Shown one piece after another: positions 41,438 through 51,000 of a DNA stretch of 64,000 nt. The notes under the pieces were generated by a model. It was not told the DNA's origin. It made no database searches and worked only from the letters and a program-made list of their open reading frames with translations. The stretch is from Nematopogon swammerdamellus (lineage: Eukaryota; Arthropoda; Insecta; Lepidoptera; Adelidae). Both the position numbers and the translations under genes were made by a program. The stretch's first letter is position 1. Each line of letters starts with the position of its first letter. The stretch lies in assembly GCA_946902875.1 (NCBI GenBank), contig OX336345.1, positions 20,677,395 through 20,741,394 on the forward strand. The letters run 5' to 3'.

Positions 41438-41625
41438 TACCACACGCTGTATCCCGACAATCGGGTTAAGCAGAGTAATCGTAGTTATGCTGCAGGTACT
41501 CTTGTAAATTAGAGCATAACACCGATCACCACGTTTAGCAAAGTATTCGGAAAAGATAATTATCAAGCAAAAAGTATGGCACGAAGACCCACCTGCTGCA
41601 CGACTCGGTGGAAGCAACGAAGAAA
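41438..41625 (-). repeat. Family L, partial copy
   Basis: 'taccacacgctgtatcccga', 'acaccgatcaccacgtttag' and 'gaagacccacctgctgcacg' match 39285-39470 and 56248-56420. The K end is missing. Confidence 0.6.
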
Positions 41626-41666
41626 CTGGCGACATACAGAAGTAAGTAATCTAGATGTGAATAGTA

Positions 41667-41775
41667 CATTTCCGGCAGGGCATCCGCAACCCCCGCATAC
41701 GGCCGAATGTCCATGGGCGTCATTAGAGACCTTATGGGTGGCTCTGCGTCATATGTCGCGCTATCAATTAAAAAA
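41667..41775 (+). repeat. LINE-C 3' terminus
   Basis: 'gcatccgcaacccccgcata' to 'catatgtcgcgctatcaatt' plus A-run. Confidence 0.65.
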
Positions 41776-41896
41776 AAACACATTTTTGATAAATATGTTT
41801 GGAAAACAGATTTAGTTTTTTAGGAAGCCGTCTGTCTGTCTGGCTGTCTGTCTTACTTCTGTATCTTTGGAACAACACCGAGGTTACGCACCACAA

Positions 41897-42155
41897 TTTT
41901 TTTTTTTACAAACACGCTTCTTTTATGGGAACCCCCTTAATTTTTAACTTTTTCAATATTTTTTTTATTTGTTGTTATATCGGCCATAATAACACATATA
42001 TTGTGAAAATTTCAACGGGCTACCAATTACGGTTCAAGAGATACAGCCCTCGGGCAGACAGACGGACGGACAGACGGACGGACGGACGGACGGACAGACA
42101 GACAGACGGCGTAGGCTTAGTAATAGGCTTCCGTACGGGATACGGAAACCTAAAA
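41897..42155 (+). repeat. Family E, 5'-truncated
   Basis: 'atatcggccataataacaca', the ttcaacgggctaccaattac block, (CGGA)n and the terminal ggatacggaaacctaaaaa. Confidence 0.7.
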
Positions 42156-42529
42156 AGTATCCAGCGAAGTTTCTTGTCAGGTTATTCTTTAGTGTGACTA
42201 TCGAACTAACTAAATGCTAAATCTTAAAATATTACGAATCCGAGTGTAGTGTACTGTCTATGGATGATGAAAAAAGAATAAAGAATTGAAAATTTCAAGC
42301 TATTTCGCCGGTAACGATTCCTGAACGGAACTGAACCGGGGGACCGGCGTCGTGGACGTCATCGCTATCCCGTCACCGACGTTATGAACTCCAGACAATT
42401 GACAAACATACAGATCGAGCTCTGATTGAAGGGGGAGCGATAGGCGCCCACGTACGGAGAATATACTGCACTGGCAGTTAGCCAGCGCAGCGCATGATTT
42501 TATCCTTTTGCTCATAGTGAGTGAGTTTT
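42156..42529. other. No firm feature
   Basis: 'tatccagcgaagtttcttgt' (42158) recurs inverted at about 45400 (caagaaacttcgctgggta). No gene is supported. Confidence 0.3.
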
Positions 42530-43011
42530 GTACCGTGTGGGGTCGGTACTTAAAAAGAATAGCCCCACTGCATCTCCCCCCGTCGCATGTCGTAAAAGTC
42601 GACTAAGGGATAAGAAAATTCGTCAGCCTCGGTAGCTCAGTGGCGCGGTTGGTTAGTCAACTGTTATTAAGCAACGCTGAGCGCGGTCAGTGATTGGATG
42701 GGTGACCGCTCGACCGTTGGAGGCTGACCGTGGTTCGGATTCCACGTTAAACTGTAGGTCCCTTCCCTTCTTACCTTACTAGGTGGTAGGGTTTATCCCG
42801 GCCGGGTTGGTACCACCGCATTGAACGAAACGTCGGTCGAAACGGCTATGTAAATAGTTCGTGTTTTCCGTCCAGTTTAGTGTAGCCGACATGAAATGAA
42901 GGGAAGCACTGACATGGCACCTAGTTCACCCTGTGTTATTGGCTGACATCACGGATGTTGTAGGTGATGTAGCCAACCGTGTCAGGTTCCATAAAAAAAA
43001 AAAAAAAAAAA
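42530..43011 (+). mobile_element. Chimeric K + SINE-A retroposon, copy 2
   Basis: The best-preserved copy. K part 42530-42622. In SINE-A: A box tagctcagtgg (42633-42643); 5S-like segment 42667-42716 with box C-like ggatgggtgaccgct (42696-42710); B box ggttcggattcc (42732-42743); body; poly(A) 42991-43011. Same internal junction as 18227-18701. Confidence 0.85.
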
Positions 43012-43083
43012 TAGACTCTATCTATGATTTTGAAAATTTAAATTGATATCCTCAAGTAGATATAGTAGGAGTATATTGATAGT

Positions 43084-43160
43084 GTGGCGGCGTGCTTTGG
43101 GAGAGGCCTATGTCCAGCAGTGGACCGATACAGGCTGATGATGATGATGATGATGATGAT
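43084..43160 (+). repeat. RTE-like LINE 3' end with (ATG)n tail
   Basis: 'gggagaggcctatgtccagc' and cgatacaggctgatgatgatg match the RTE end found inverted at 11590-11660. Confidence 0.75.
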
Positions 43161-43242
43161 CCTCAAGAGTTTCGCAGGCGATTGTTATATTTGTTATGAT
43201 GACTTTTAGCTTGAAATTTTTTTTTCAGTTCAGGCGAAAACT

Positions 43243-44149
43243 AGAAAATAGAAATAGAAAATAGAAAATAGAAAATATTTATTTCAACATAGTGAATTTA
43301 CACAGAAACAAAAACAAACTACTTATACATAATATTTTACAATTCACTTTGGTGAAAATGGCCTAGGCGCAGCTCAATGTGCCTATGCCTAGGGACACAT
43401 TGGTGCTGTTTTTAAGCCTAGCCAATAAGCGCTTAGCTCCTAATACACATTAGGTATAACATAAATTATTACAATTAGTGTAGGATAATATGTGAAAAAG
43501 AGAAAGCAAGGTACCTAACTAATGAGATAACTATAAAATAATTAAATTTGCCGTTGCCAGTTGGTTGACAACATAAATGAAATGAAATGAACAAACCACA
43601 ATTGTAGGAAGGTATACAAGTGTAAATTGATTTGACAAGGTGATACATGTGCTCACTCAACACTGGGACAGCCGAGCAGGTATACTGCATGTATAGTATA
43701 ATGTGTATCAAGGTGTGTGTGTGAGCGTGTGAGGATGTATGTATGCTTGTGAGGGGGTGTGAGGGATTATGTGTGTGAGAAGGTGAGTGTGTGTGATTAG
43801 TTGTGTTTTTATATATAAATGTGTGCTTACCCAATTTATTTTCCAACTATTTATTTGTATTAATCTGTGTATTTAGAATATATATTTTCATGTGATTTTT
43901 AAAAGTGACCGTCTTTTCTAATTGTCTGATTGGTGGCGGAATGTTATTCCAACATCGGGTGGCCGCATATTTGAAACTTCCCTCAAATGCAGCCCCCCGA
44001 TGCCTTAGAACCTCCAGCAATTTACCAACAGACCTAGAGTTGTAGCGGTGTCCTTCACCGAGCCATTTCAGCTTTTTCCAAAGTGACTCAGGCTTTCGAG
44101 TACGTATTATTTTATGCACCAAAACTAAACTAAACATCGAAATTTCCAC
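43243..44149 (-). pseudogene. LINE 3' end: RT tail and 3' UTR with (ATTTTCT)n tail
   Basis: The minus frame 44149-43847 encodes SLWKKLKWLGEGHRYNSRSV, then SFKYAATRCWNNIPPPIRQL and a FKNHMKIYIL end, a typical C-terminus of a LINE ORF2 (a different family from C and D). A 3' UTR of about 600 bp with a GT/AC-rich stretch (43700-43800) follows, and the copy ends in a short tandem attttct-type tail at about 43250. Catalytic domains are absent. Confidence 0.65.
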
Positions 44150-44419
44150 ATGTGTTCTGTGATAAGTTGACTCTGATTACAAGTTTATAGAATCGTCAAA
44201 GCTGTTTCATTCAACCTAAAGAAGAACTGGAGCTGGAAGTACCAGTTAAAAGTGGTGGAGGCGCCGGGTAACGATCCCTGGGCCTCTCGCACATGCATCA
44301 TACACACCATCACAGGAATACTCGCCCATACTCCAGCCTATACTGTCAGCCTCGGTACCTCAGTATAGGATAGTGTTGTATTGTTTATTGATCATTCATA
44401 TGGCAGAGTTAGACAGTTT

Positions 44420-44545
44420 CCATAAAAAAAAAAAAGACTGCACTCGAACTTGTCACAATTTGTTCTATCTGGTTCGATTACACCCACGAAGAAATGTCGG
44501 CAAGTGCGAGTTGGACTCGCGCACCGAGGGTTCCGTATCATCAGC
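44420..44545 (+). repeat. Family U copy 2 and family E head
   Basis: 44420-44490 matches 36030-36115. 44497-44540 (gcaagtgcgagttggactcg, cgcaccgagggttccgtatc) is a family E head without the rest. Confidence 0.55.
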
Positions 44546-44641
44546 ATCACTCAATATATTCGTGAAGTTTAAATATACAAAAATATATTTCTTATATGAC
44601 ATAACGACATATTATCCTTTTCGGATTTTATCTTTACTTGT

Positions 44642-45405
44642 GAGACCTTGCTTCTGAAGCTTTCATTTTCTATAGGTCGAAGGGATCGCAGACGTTAGTA
44701 TTTCATATTAATTTCAATTTGATATCTTGACTCGTTACTGAGAAAAAAGGTCTTGACACACAAAACAAGCAATTTTTTTTTAATATCATATAACTACAAC
44801 TTTAAGATTTTAGCATTTTTTCCTTGACGTGTGCTATGAGACCTTGCTTCTTACCAAATTTTATGATTCTAGGTTGACGAGAAATACCCTATAGGTTTTG
44901 ATTTGAGTGGAGTGAGTTTGCGAGTATGAAATCTGACATAGTGGCCGTATCTTTTGATTGCGTTGGTTTAGAAGCTTGCATTTTTCACACCTTAAAGAGA
45001 GCGTAGATCTTAGTATTTCATATTAATTTCAATTTTTTATCTTGATCCGTTCCTGAGAAAAAGGGTCCTTGATATACAAAACAAAAATTTTTTTTAATGT
45101 CAATAACTACAATTTTACAATTTTCAGATTTTTTACTTTACTTGTGCTATGAGACCTTGCTTCTTACCAAATTTTATGATTCTAGGTTGACGGGAAATAC
45201 CGTATAGGTTTTGATTTGATTGGAGTGAGTTTGCGAGCATGAAATATGACATAGATGGCCGTATCTTTTGATTGCGTTAATTTAGAAGCTTTAATATTCT
45301 ACACCTTAAAGAGATCGTAGATCTTAGTATTTCGTATTAATTTCAATTTGTTATCTTGATTCGTTCCTGAGAAAAAGGGACCTTACAAAACAAACAAAAA
45401 CAGGC
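44642..45405 (+). repeat. Tandem repeat of about 313 bp, 2.5 units
   Basis: Units begin 'gagaccttgcttctt' at 44838 and 45151 (period 313); a partial or deleted unit starts at 44642. Shared landmarks are 'tcttagtatttcatattaat' and 'ccgttcctgagaaaaagggt'. Units have diverged by several percent. No ORF. Confidence 0.75.
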
Positions 45406-45532
45406 AAGAAACTTCGCTGGGTATTTTTTTTTATATGATTTATTACAAGTATTTCAGTGACTAGCCACATAATAACATCGCTTACAGTCTATCGAAAACA
45501 CAGATTGAGAGCAAGATTAACAATTTTGCTGA

Positions 45533-45835
45533 GAGTGGTGCGGTCGGGCGACTGTCGGTCGAGATCATATCACACCTGCTTGGATGGGTGACCGTGGTTC
45601 GGATTCCACGTAAAACTGTAGGTCCCTTCCCTCCTTACCTTATTAGGTGGTAGGGTTTAACCCGCCCGGGTCACCGCATGACCGCACTGTGATGAAAGGT
45701 CGGTCGAAACGGCCATCCAGTTCAGTGTAGCCGGCACAACCGAAGGAGCGCGGCACCTAGTTAACCAAGCTGTTATGGGCTGACATCACGGATGTAGTAG
45801 GTGATATAGCCAACCGTGTCAGTTTCCATAAAAAA
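45533..45835 (+). mobile_element. SINE-A copy with shortened 5S segment
   Basis: 'gagtggtgcggtcgggcgac', 'cttggatgggtgaccgtggt', B box ggttcggattcc, body, then 'gatatagccaaccgtgtcag' and an A-run. Confidence 0.75.
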
Positions 45836-46261
45836 ATACTATAGCGGCAAAATTATCGCAAAAAGATTTCGGCTGACACGGTTCGGCATCCTGAGATGAA
45901 TTGATTATGTTAAGTCGTAAGCATCGGGAGTCACAAATACTTTGTGACTTGTGACGTTTACTGGCCGATATAATCCACGTGATACTGATATGATAACACA
46001 GAGGTTATTTCTCTTCATACAAAATGGTCTTACGGCGTTTATGTTTTCGCAACCCCTAAACCTTGACCGATTTTTATAATATTATGACATTGAAAATGTT
46101 TTTTTCGATCGCTTCAATATAGCCCCCCCATTTTCACTGACAGTGTGAAATCGTCCTGGTGTCGCGAGTTTTGGGGCTACGCGAGTGGTTGAGGGTTCAA
46201 AAGACGCGTATCGGCTAGGGCTATACAAGATGGTGAAAGTGATCTCAAAAAAAACTCTTTA
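45836..46261. other. No recognisable gene
   Basis: A short SINE-A-like ctgacacggttcggcat lies at 45873. Otherwise nothing. Confidence 0.3.
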
Positions 46262-46449
46262 AAAAAACCCCCGACTCTTAAAAAGTCAAAAATAATTTCC
46301 GTTTACTTACTTAAAGGAGTCGGTAGACCGCTAAGTAAATTCCCGCGCAACTTTTGAGTCTTTATATTTAATTTACTTAGCGGTCCCCCGACTCCTTTAA
46401 GTAAGTAAACGGAAATTATTTTTGACTTTTTAAGAGTCGGGGGTTTTTT
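46262..46449. mobile_element. MITE H, 80-bp inverted repeats
   Basis: Arms 46262-46341 and 46370-46449 are reverse complements with two mismatches around a 28-nt centre. The ends are aaaaaacccccgactctt. Diverged copies lie at 8446-8855 and 58640-58740. Confidence 0.8.
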
Positions 46450-46661
46450 AAATTTGTAATTTAACTTTTATTTCAAGCTTTTTAAAAAAAACCGCATGCA
46501 AATCGGTCCACTTTTGAAGATAATAATTTTTTTTATTACTTAATTACTTAATTACTTGATTACAAACATAGCTAAGAACCATCCCGATTAAACAGGCTTC
46601 CTAATAAAAAAAACCGCATCCAAATCGGTCCATCCGTTTGGGAGCTACGATGCCACAGACA

Positions 46662-46698
<37 letters not shown>

Positions 46699-46735
46699 AA
46701 CTTATAACACCCCTCCGTTTTTTTCGTCGGGGGTT
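46450..46735 (+). repeat. H-associated element body with (AC)n
   Basis: 'aaaccgcatgcaaatcggtc', then 'gtccatccgtttgggagcta', an (AC)n run (46662-46694) and 'tataacacccctccgttttt' + gtcgggggtta. Related to 7712-7836 and 58022-58178. Confidence 0.6.
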
Positions 46736-46911
46736 AAAAAAATATAAAAACCGCCTTCAAAAATGTATGAAATAAAAAAATAAAAATCGAACCCTAGAGT
46801 TGAAGGCGGTCGGTTATTTTTGCTTGCTTTAGCACCACCGCCTTCAACTCTAGGGTTCGATTTTTATTTTTTTATTTCATACATTTTTGAAGGCGGTTTT
46901 TATATTTTTTT
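46736..46911. mobile_element. MITE G, copy 2 (75-bp inverted repeats)
   Basis: Arms 46736-46810 and 46837-46911 are near-perfect reverse complements around 26 nt. Same termini as the copy at 12961-13160. Confidence 0.8.
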
Positions 46912-47206
46912 AAATAGTTTTTTATTTCACAGTTTTTTTAGTAATTTTTATTTGCTATTAATGTACTCGGCGGAATCGCTCGGCCTTCGGCCTCGCGATT
47001 CCGCCTCGATTTCCAATCCGATCTAGACCAAAAAAAAAATGGGACCACCTTGGAGCTCCCATTTGGGAGCTCCTCAGACTGAACCGAACACAAAAAGAAT
47101 CATCGAAATCGGTTCACAATTGGGGAAGATATTGCTGAACATACATAAAAAAAAATACATACAGCCGAACATAGAACCTCCTCCTTTTTTGAAGTCGGTT
47201 AAAAAC
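46912..47206 (-). mobile_element. Family F, minus-strand copy (partial)
   Basis: 'tcggcggaatcgctcggcct', ggcctcgcgattccgcctcg and the terminal 'cctcctccttttttgaagtc' + ggttaa match 12697-12960 inverted. The far half of F is absent. Confidence 0.6.
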
Positions 47207-47474
47207 TAAATGTGATATCGAAAAATTATAAAAAACTGTTTAGATTTGGACTTTGGGCTACATTTAAAAAATGCATTCGTCTATCGATGATGGTTCGTGC
47301 TGTAGGTGGTCCCTAAATTTTTTTCCCATTTTCGCTTAGAGGGTAAAATCGACTTTTGGAAGTGCAAAAGCGTAGAGAGCGAGGAGGAATATTCGAATGT
47401 ATGAAATTGTGAAAAATCAAATCACGGCTCTGCAGATCCTCGGGTGACTTTGTTAGTTTGTTAGTTGAGTTCTG
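47207..47474. other. No recognisable feature
   Basis: Nothing supported. Confidence 0.3.
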
Positions 47475-47512
47475 ATGACCGACCGCACCACTGACCTACT
47501 GAGGCTGACAAA
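47475..47512 (-). repeat. SINE-A head fragment
   Basis: 'gaccgaccgcaccactgacc' followed by tactgaggctgaca, the first 38 bp of SINE-A on the minus strand. Confidence 0.55.
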
Positions 47513-47650
47513 GGAAGATAGGTACCTCCGTACAATAATAACATCCATTATTTTCCTCATTTCTGCGAAAGTGCGTATCACAAAAATTATTTAAGGGGGC
47601 TGTCCGTGTGGAGCCATGGGCGCTTTGGCAGGCACAACAATCAAGCAAAA

Positions 47651-47700
47651 AAAAACCGACCTAGTGCGAGTCAGACTCGCGCACCGAGGTTTACGCTCCA
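47651..47700 (+). repeat. Family E head fragment
   Basis: aaaaccgacctagtgcgagt and 'cagactcgcgcaccgagg', the first 45 bp of E. Confidence 0.55.
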
Positions 47701-47913
47701 CAAAAAAAAACATTAAAAAAAAACACGTTTCTTGGGAACTTCAATTGCATACACAGAAATATTTTCCACGAAAATACTCACTCGATTCGAAAAACAAGTT
47801 AATAATTGTAAATATTAATGTCTGAAACAGATAAGTTATATTCCAGGGATTGCGCTGATCTTTGACGACCTCTGGCGGCGATGTATAAACAATTAATATT
47901 ATTATCTTTCTTA

Positions 47914-47952
47914 TTTATAAGCGGGCAGTATAGTATAGTAGTGATTCTTCAG
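47914..47952 (+). promoter_or_regulatory. Candidate core promoter of the odorant-binding protein gene
   Basis: A TATA-like tttataag (47914-47921) lies about 33 bp before an initiator-like ttcaga (47947-47952), some 85 bp upstream of the ATG at 48033. Spacing and order fit a TATA/Inr promoter. Confidence 0.45.
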
Positions 47953-48032
47953 AGTTGAGAGCGATTAGTGCTCACTATTGTTTAAAGTGTTCAAGTTGTT
48001 GGACGGACAAACTCTATTTATTTGTTATAAAA

Positions 48033-48071
48033 ATGTGGACTCGCCTTGCAGTGTTGTTAACCTTCGCCTTG
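48033..48071 (+). CDS. OBP exon 1
   Basis: 13 codons, ATG 48033, most of the signal peptide (MWTRLAVLLTFAL). Donor GTTAGT at 48072. Confidence 0.8.
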
Positions 48072-51000
48072 GTTAGTGAATATTTATTTGTTTGATAGCT
48101 TCTGCCCGCGGCTTTTTTTTTATGTAATCCTGGCTGAGTCAGAGGGGCCAAAGCACATGCTCTGACTAGCCAATATCACCTCCGAGAAGGTAGGTGCCAT
48201 ACCAGAGATTTCCCTGGATCGCTGGCTATACTGGACTGGAGGAGAACACAACCGAGGCTGCTATGCGGCCACCTTACATCCAGTACGTTGGTACCAACCC
48301 AGTCGGCTACAATTTGAGCCTACCACCTAGTAAGGGGCAAGGGGGCAGGAGGCTTCGCTCGCGGTAGAATCTATTTAATGGCAAATTCGATTTAAACGCA
48401 AATATGATAATATAGGATCCCTTCTCTTATATTCTCTCTCTCTCTCTCCGGCCCATATACTATACTTTCTTTGATGCTGCTCCTCATAAGGCTAATGACG
48501 CATGATAGCCTATAGTGAGCCTCAAGACCTACTCTTTGGTGCAAACCGAATCAAAATCTGTTCTGCGGTTCCGGAGTTTACCTCAAACATACATACAGAC
48601 AGACGTTCCCTTTTATAAGAAGTAGAGATAGAGATAGAGATAGAGACGATACAGATAGAGATAGAGAAGAGATGGAGAAGGTAGAGATAGTGCAGAGATG
48701 GAGAAGATAGACATTTTATGCATGCGTTTTTTTTATGTCGTTTGCCTACGTATCCTGAAAAATGTGTGTACATACTTGTAAGTGTTAAATGTAATCTATC
48801 TATATATCTATACATATAATAAAATCGTAGACTTACCGTGTCTGTACATTACCTATTTTTGAAAAACAATAACTGGGGGACGGAAGGAATAACTTAAAAT
48901 CAGCGACGAAAGTCACAAGCTGCGTCCAGACCTTTGTTCGGCAAAGATACATATTTTTATTTTTTTCTATTTATTTTTCTTATTATTAGTTATTAATTAT
49001 CCTTAATCTAAGTTTTATTCTGCTCCGTTTACATTTTTAAATTATTTTCTACAGGTTTCTTTCATAGCCAAATTTTTTACTGTTTTTGTTATTTATTACC
49101 TAGTTTAGTTTTAATGTGTAAAAAGTGTTAATTTTAAGACGTATGTTTATCTATTTTTAAGTTATGTATCTATATGCCAACAATAAATATATTTCATTTC
49201 ATTTCATTTCATTTCATTTCAATAAGTAATAGAACGTAAAAAAAACATTTTTGAAATTTTTGTCTGTTTGTCGGTTTGTCGGTTTGTTGGTTTGTCACGT
49301 TTGGCACGTTGTCAGCTATACGTGACTTTCCCGTATTAGTAATTCAAATAATGTATATGCACACATTCCTGGAAATTCTACTTCTAATATAACTTTACTG
49401 AGAAGCGTTATTGTAGATTATAAATTAGCATTGGTTGCGGGTTCTCTTATGTAGGTCATTATCGAAGTCTATAACCTGCCCAATTAACAAACACCAGAAC
49501 AATTGAATCATACTAACGAACGGCCAGACCGAGTCACGTTGCGTTTTATAACAGGCTGAGAAAGATCAAGTCCACGCGGACGTAGTCGCGGGCACAGCTA
49601 GTTAAAGAATAAGCTTAAATTGTATAAGTCCTATTAGATTTAATTTTGCATGCTAGGCTAAAAAATTGTTATATTCTGTTCTATTCCATTATATTCCATT
49701 CCATTCCTTTCTATTCCATTCTATTCTATTCTATTCCATTCTATTCTATTCTGTTCTGTTCTATTCTATATGTGGTACCTACTTATAAATATTTCAATGT
49801 GCTTTGAATGAATCGTGGAAATATTTCAGTATTGTGATCGTGATTTCAGTGCGTCCTGGCAGACCTACCGCATTCTGAAAACAGACCGGAAAGGCAGGTC
49901 ACTCTGGTATGTCAAAATATTATAGTTTTCTGTACCGATTCGTTTTATTTATTACCTACCTGCATTTAGACAATTGATATTTCTTGAATCTGTAAAAAAA
50001 TGTGTTCACATTGTAATTGCCTTTTTTTTATGGAAACTGACACGGTCGGCTACATCACCTACAACATACGTGATGTCAGCCCATAACACCGGGTGAACTA
50101 GGTGCCACGTCAGTGCTTCCCTTCGGTCGTGCCGGCTACACTGAACTGGACGGAAAACACAAACTATTTACATAGCCGTTTCGACCGAACTTTCATTCAA
50201 TGCAGTGGTACCAATCCGGGCGGGTTGAACCCTACCACCTAGTAATATAAGAAGTGAGTCATATCCCTTAGTCGCATTTTACGACACACACGGGGAGAGA
50301 TGCAGTGGGGCTATTCTTTTAAAGTACCGGCCCCACACGGTGCAACAGTTTCCTTACAGTGTTTTGTATTTTTTTTTAATCTGTGTTCTTTATGACGAAA
50401 TAAATATCTGAATCTGAATCTGGCGTTGGATCTTATACTATGCCGGATCTAACGCGGCACAGATGGCTGATACTTCACGGTAGTGTTTTCCTTGTTCGTT
50501 TCAGAAACCTCTGTCATCATGCTGCGATATCCCTGAGATAGGAGAGGCGCAGTCTCTCGCCGAATGCTCTAACCGCAAGGCGGCGGCCGCGGCGACGACG
50601 GCGGGACTCGTTAGTATCTTAGTTTCTACATTTTAAAACGAAACTGAACACATTTAAATTAACAACTTTTTCGGTGGAGACGATATGGGGGCATGGTCTG
50701 AGGCAAAGCGGCTCGCGAAAGACATCGGGATGTCCCTGTACACTGCTTCAGGAGAACAACGTTCGCTCGAGTTCCTGAGGCAGCGTATCAGTGTGGTCAT
50801 CCAGCGAGGCAACGCCGCTAGCGTCCTCGGAACAGTGCCCATATCGTCCCACCTGGAGGAGGTTTATTAGGTTTTGTGTAGGTTATAGGTTGTTTGTTTT
50901 GTAATGCGCAATAACACATAGATTATTTAGAACTTTAGAAGTAAGTAAATAAATATCAATTTTAGTTAAACTTTTAAAGGGATATTAACAATAACTACAG

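Noticed and set aside
42667..42716. 5S rRNA gene or pseudogene
   Set aside because: Only the internal promoter half is present, always within the SINE-A context and between tRNA-like boxes.
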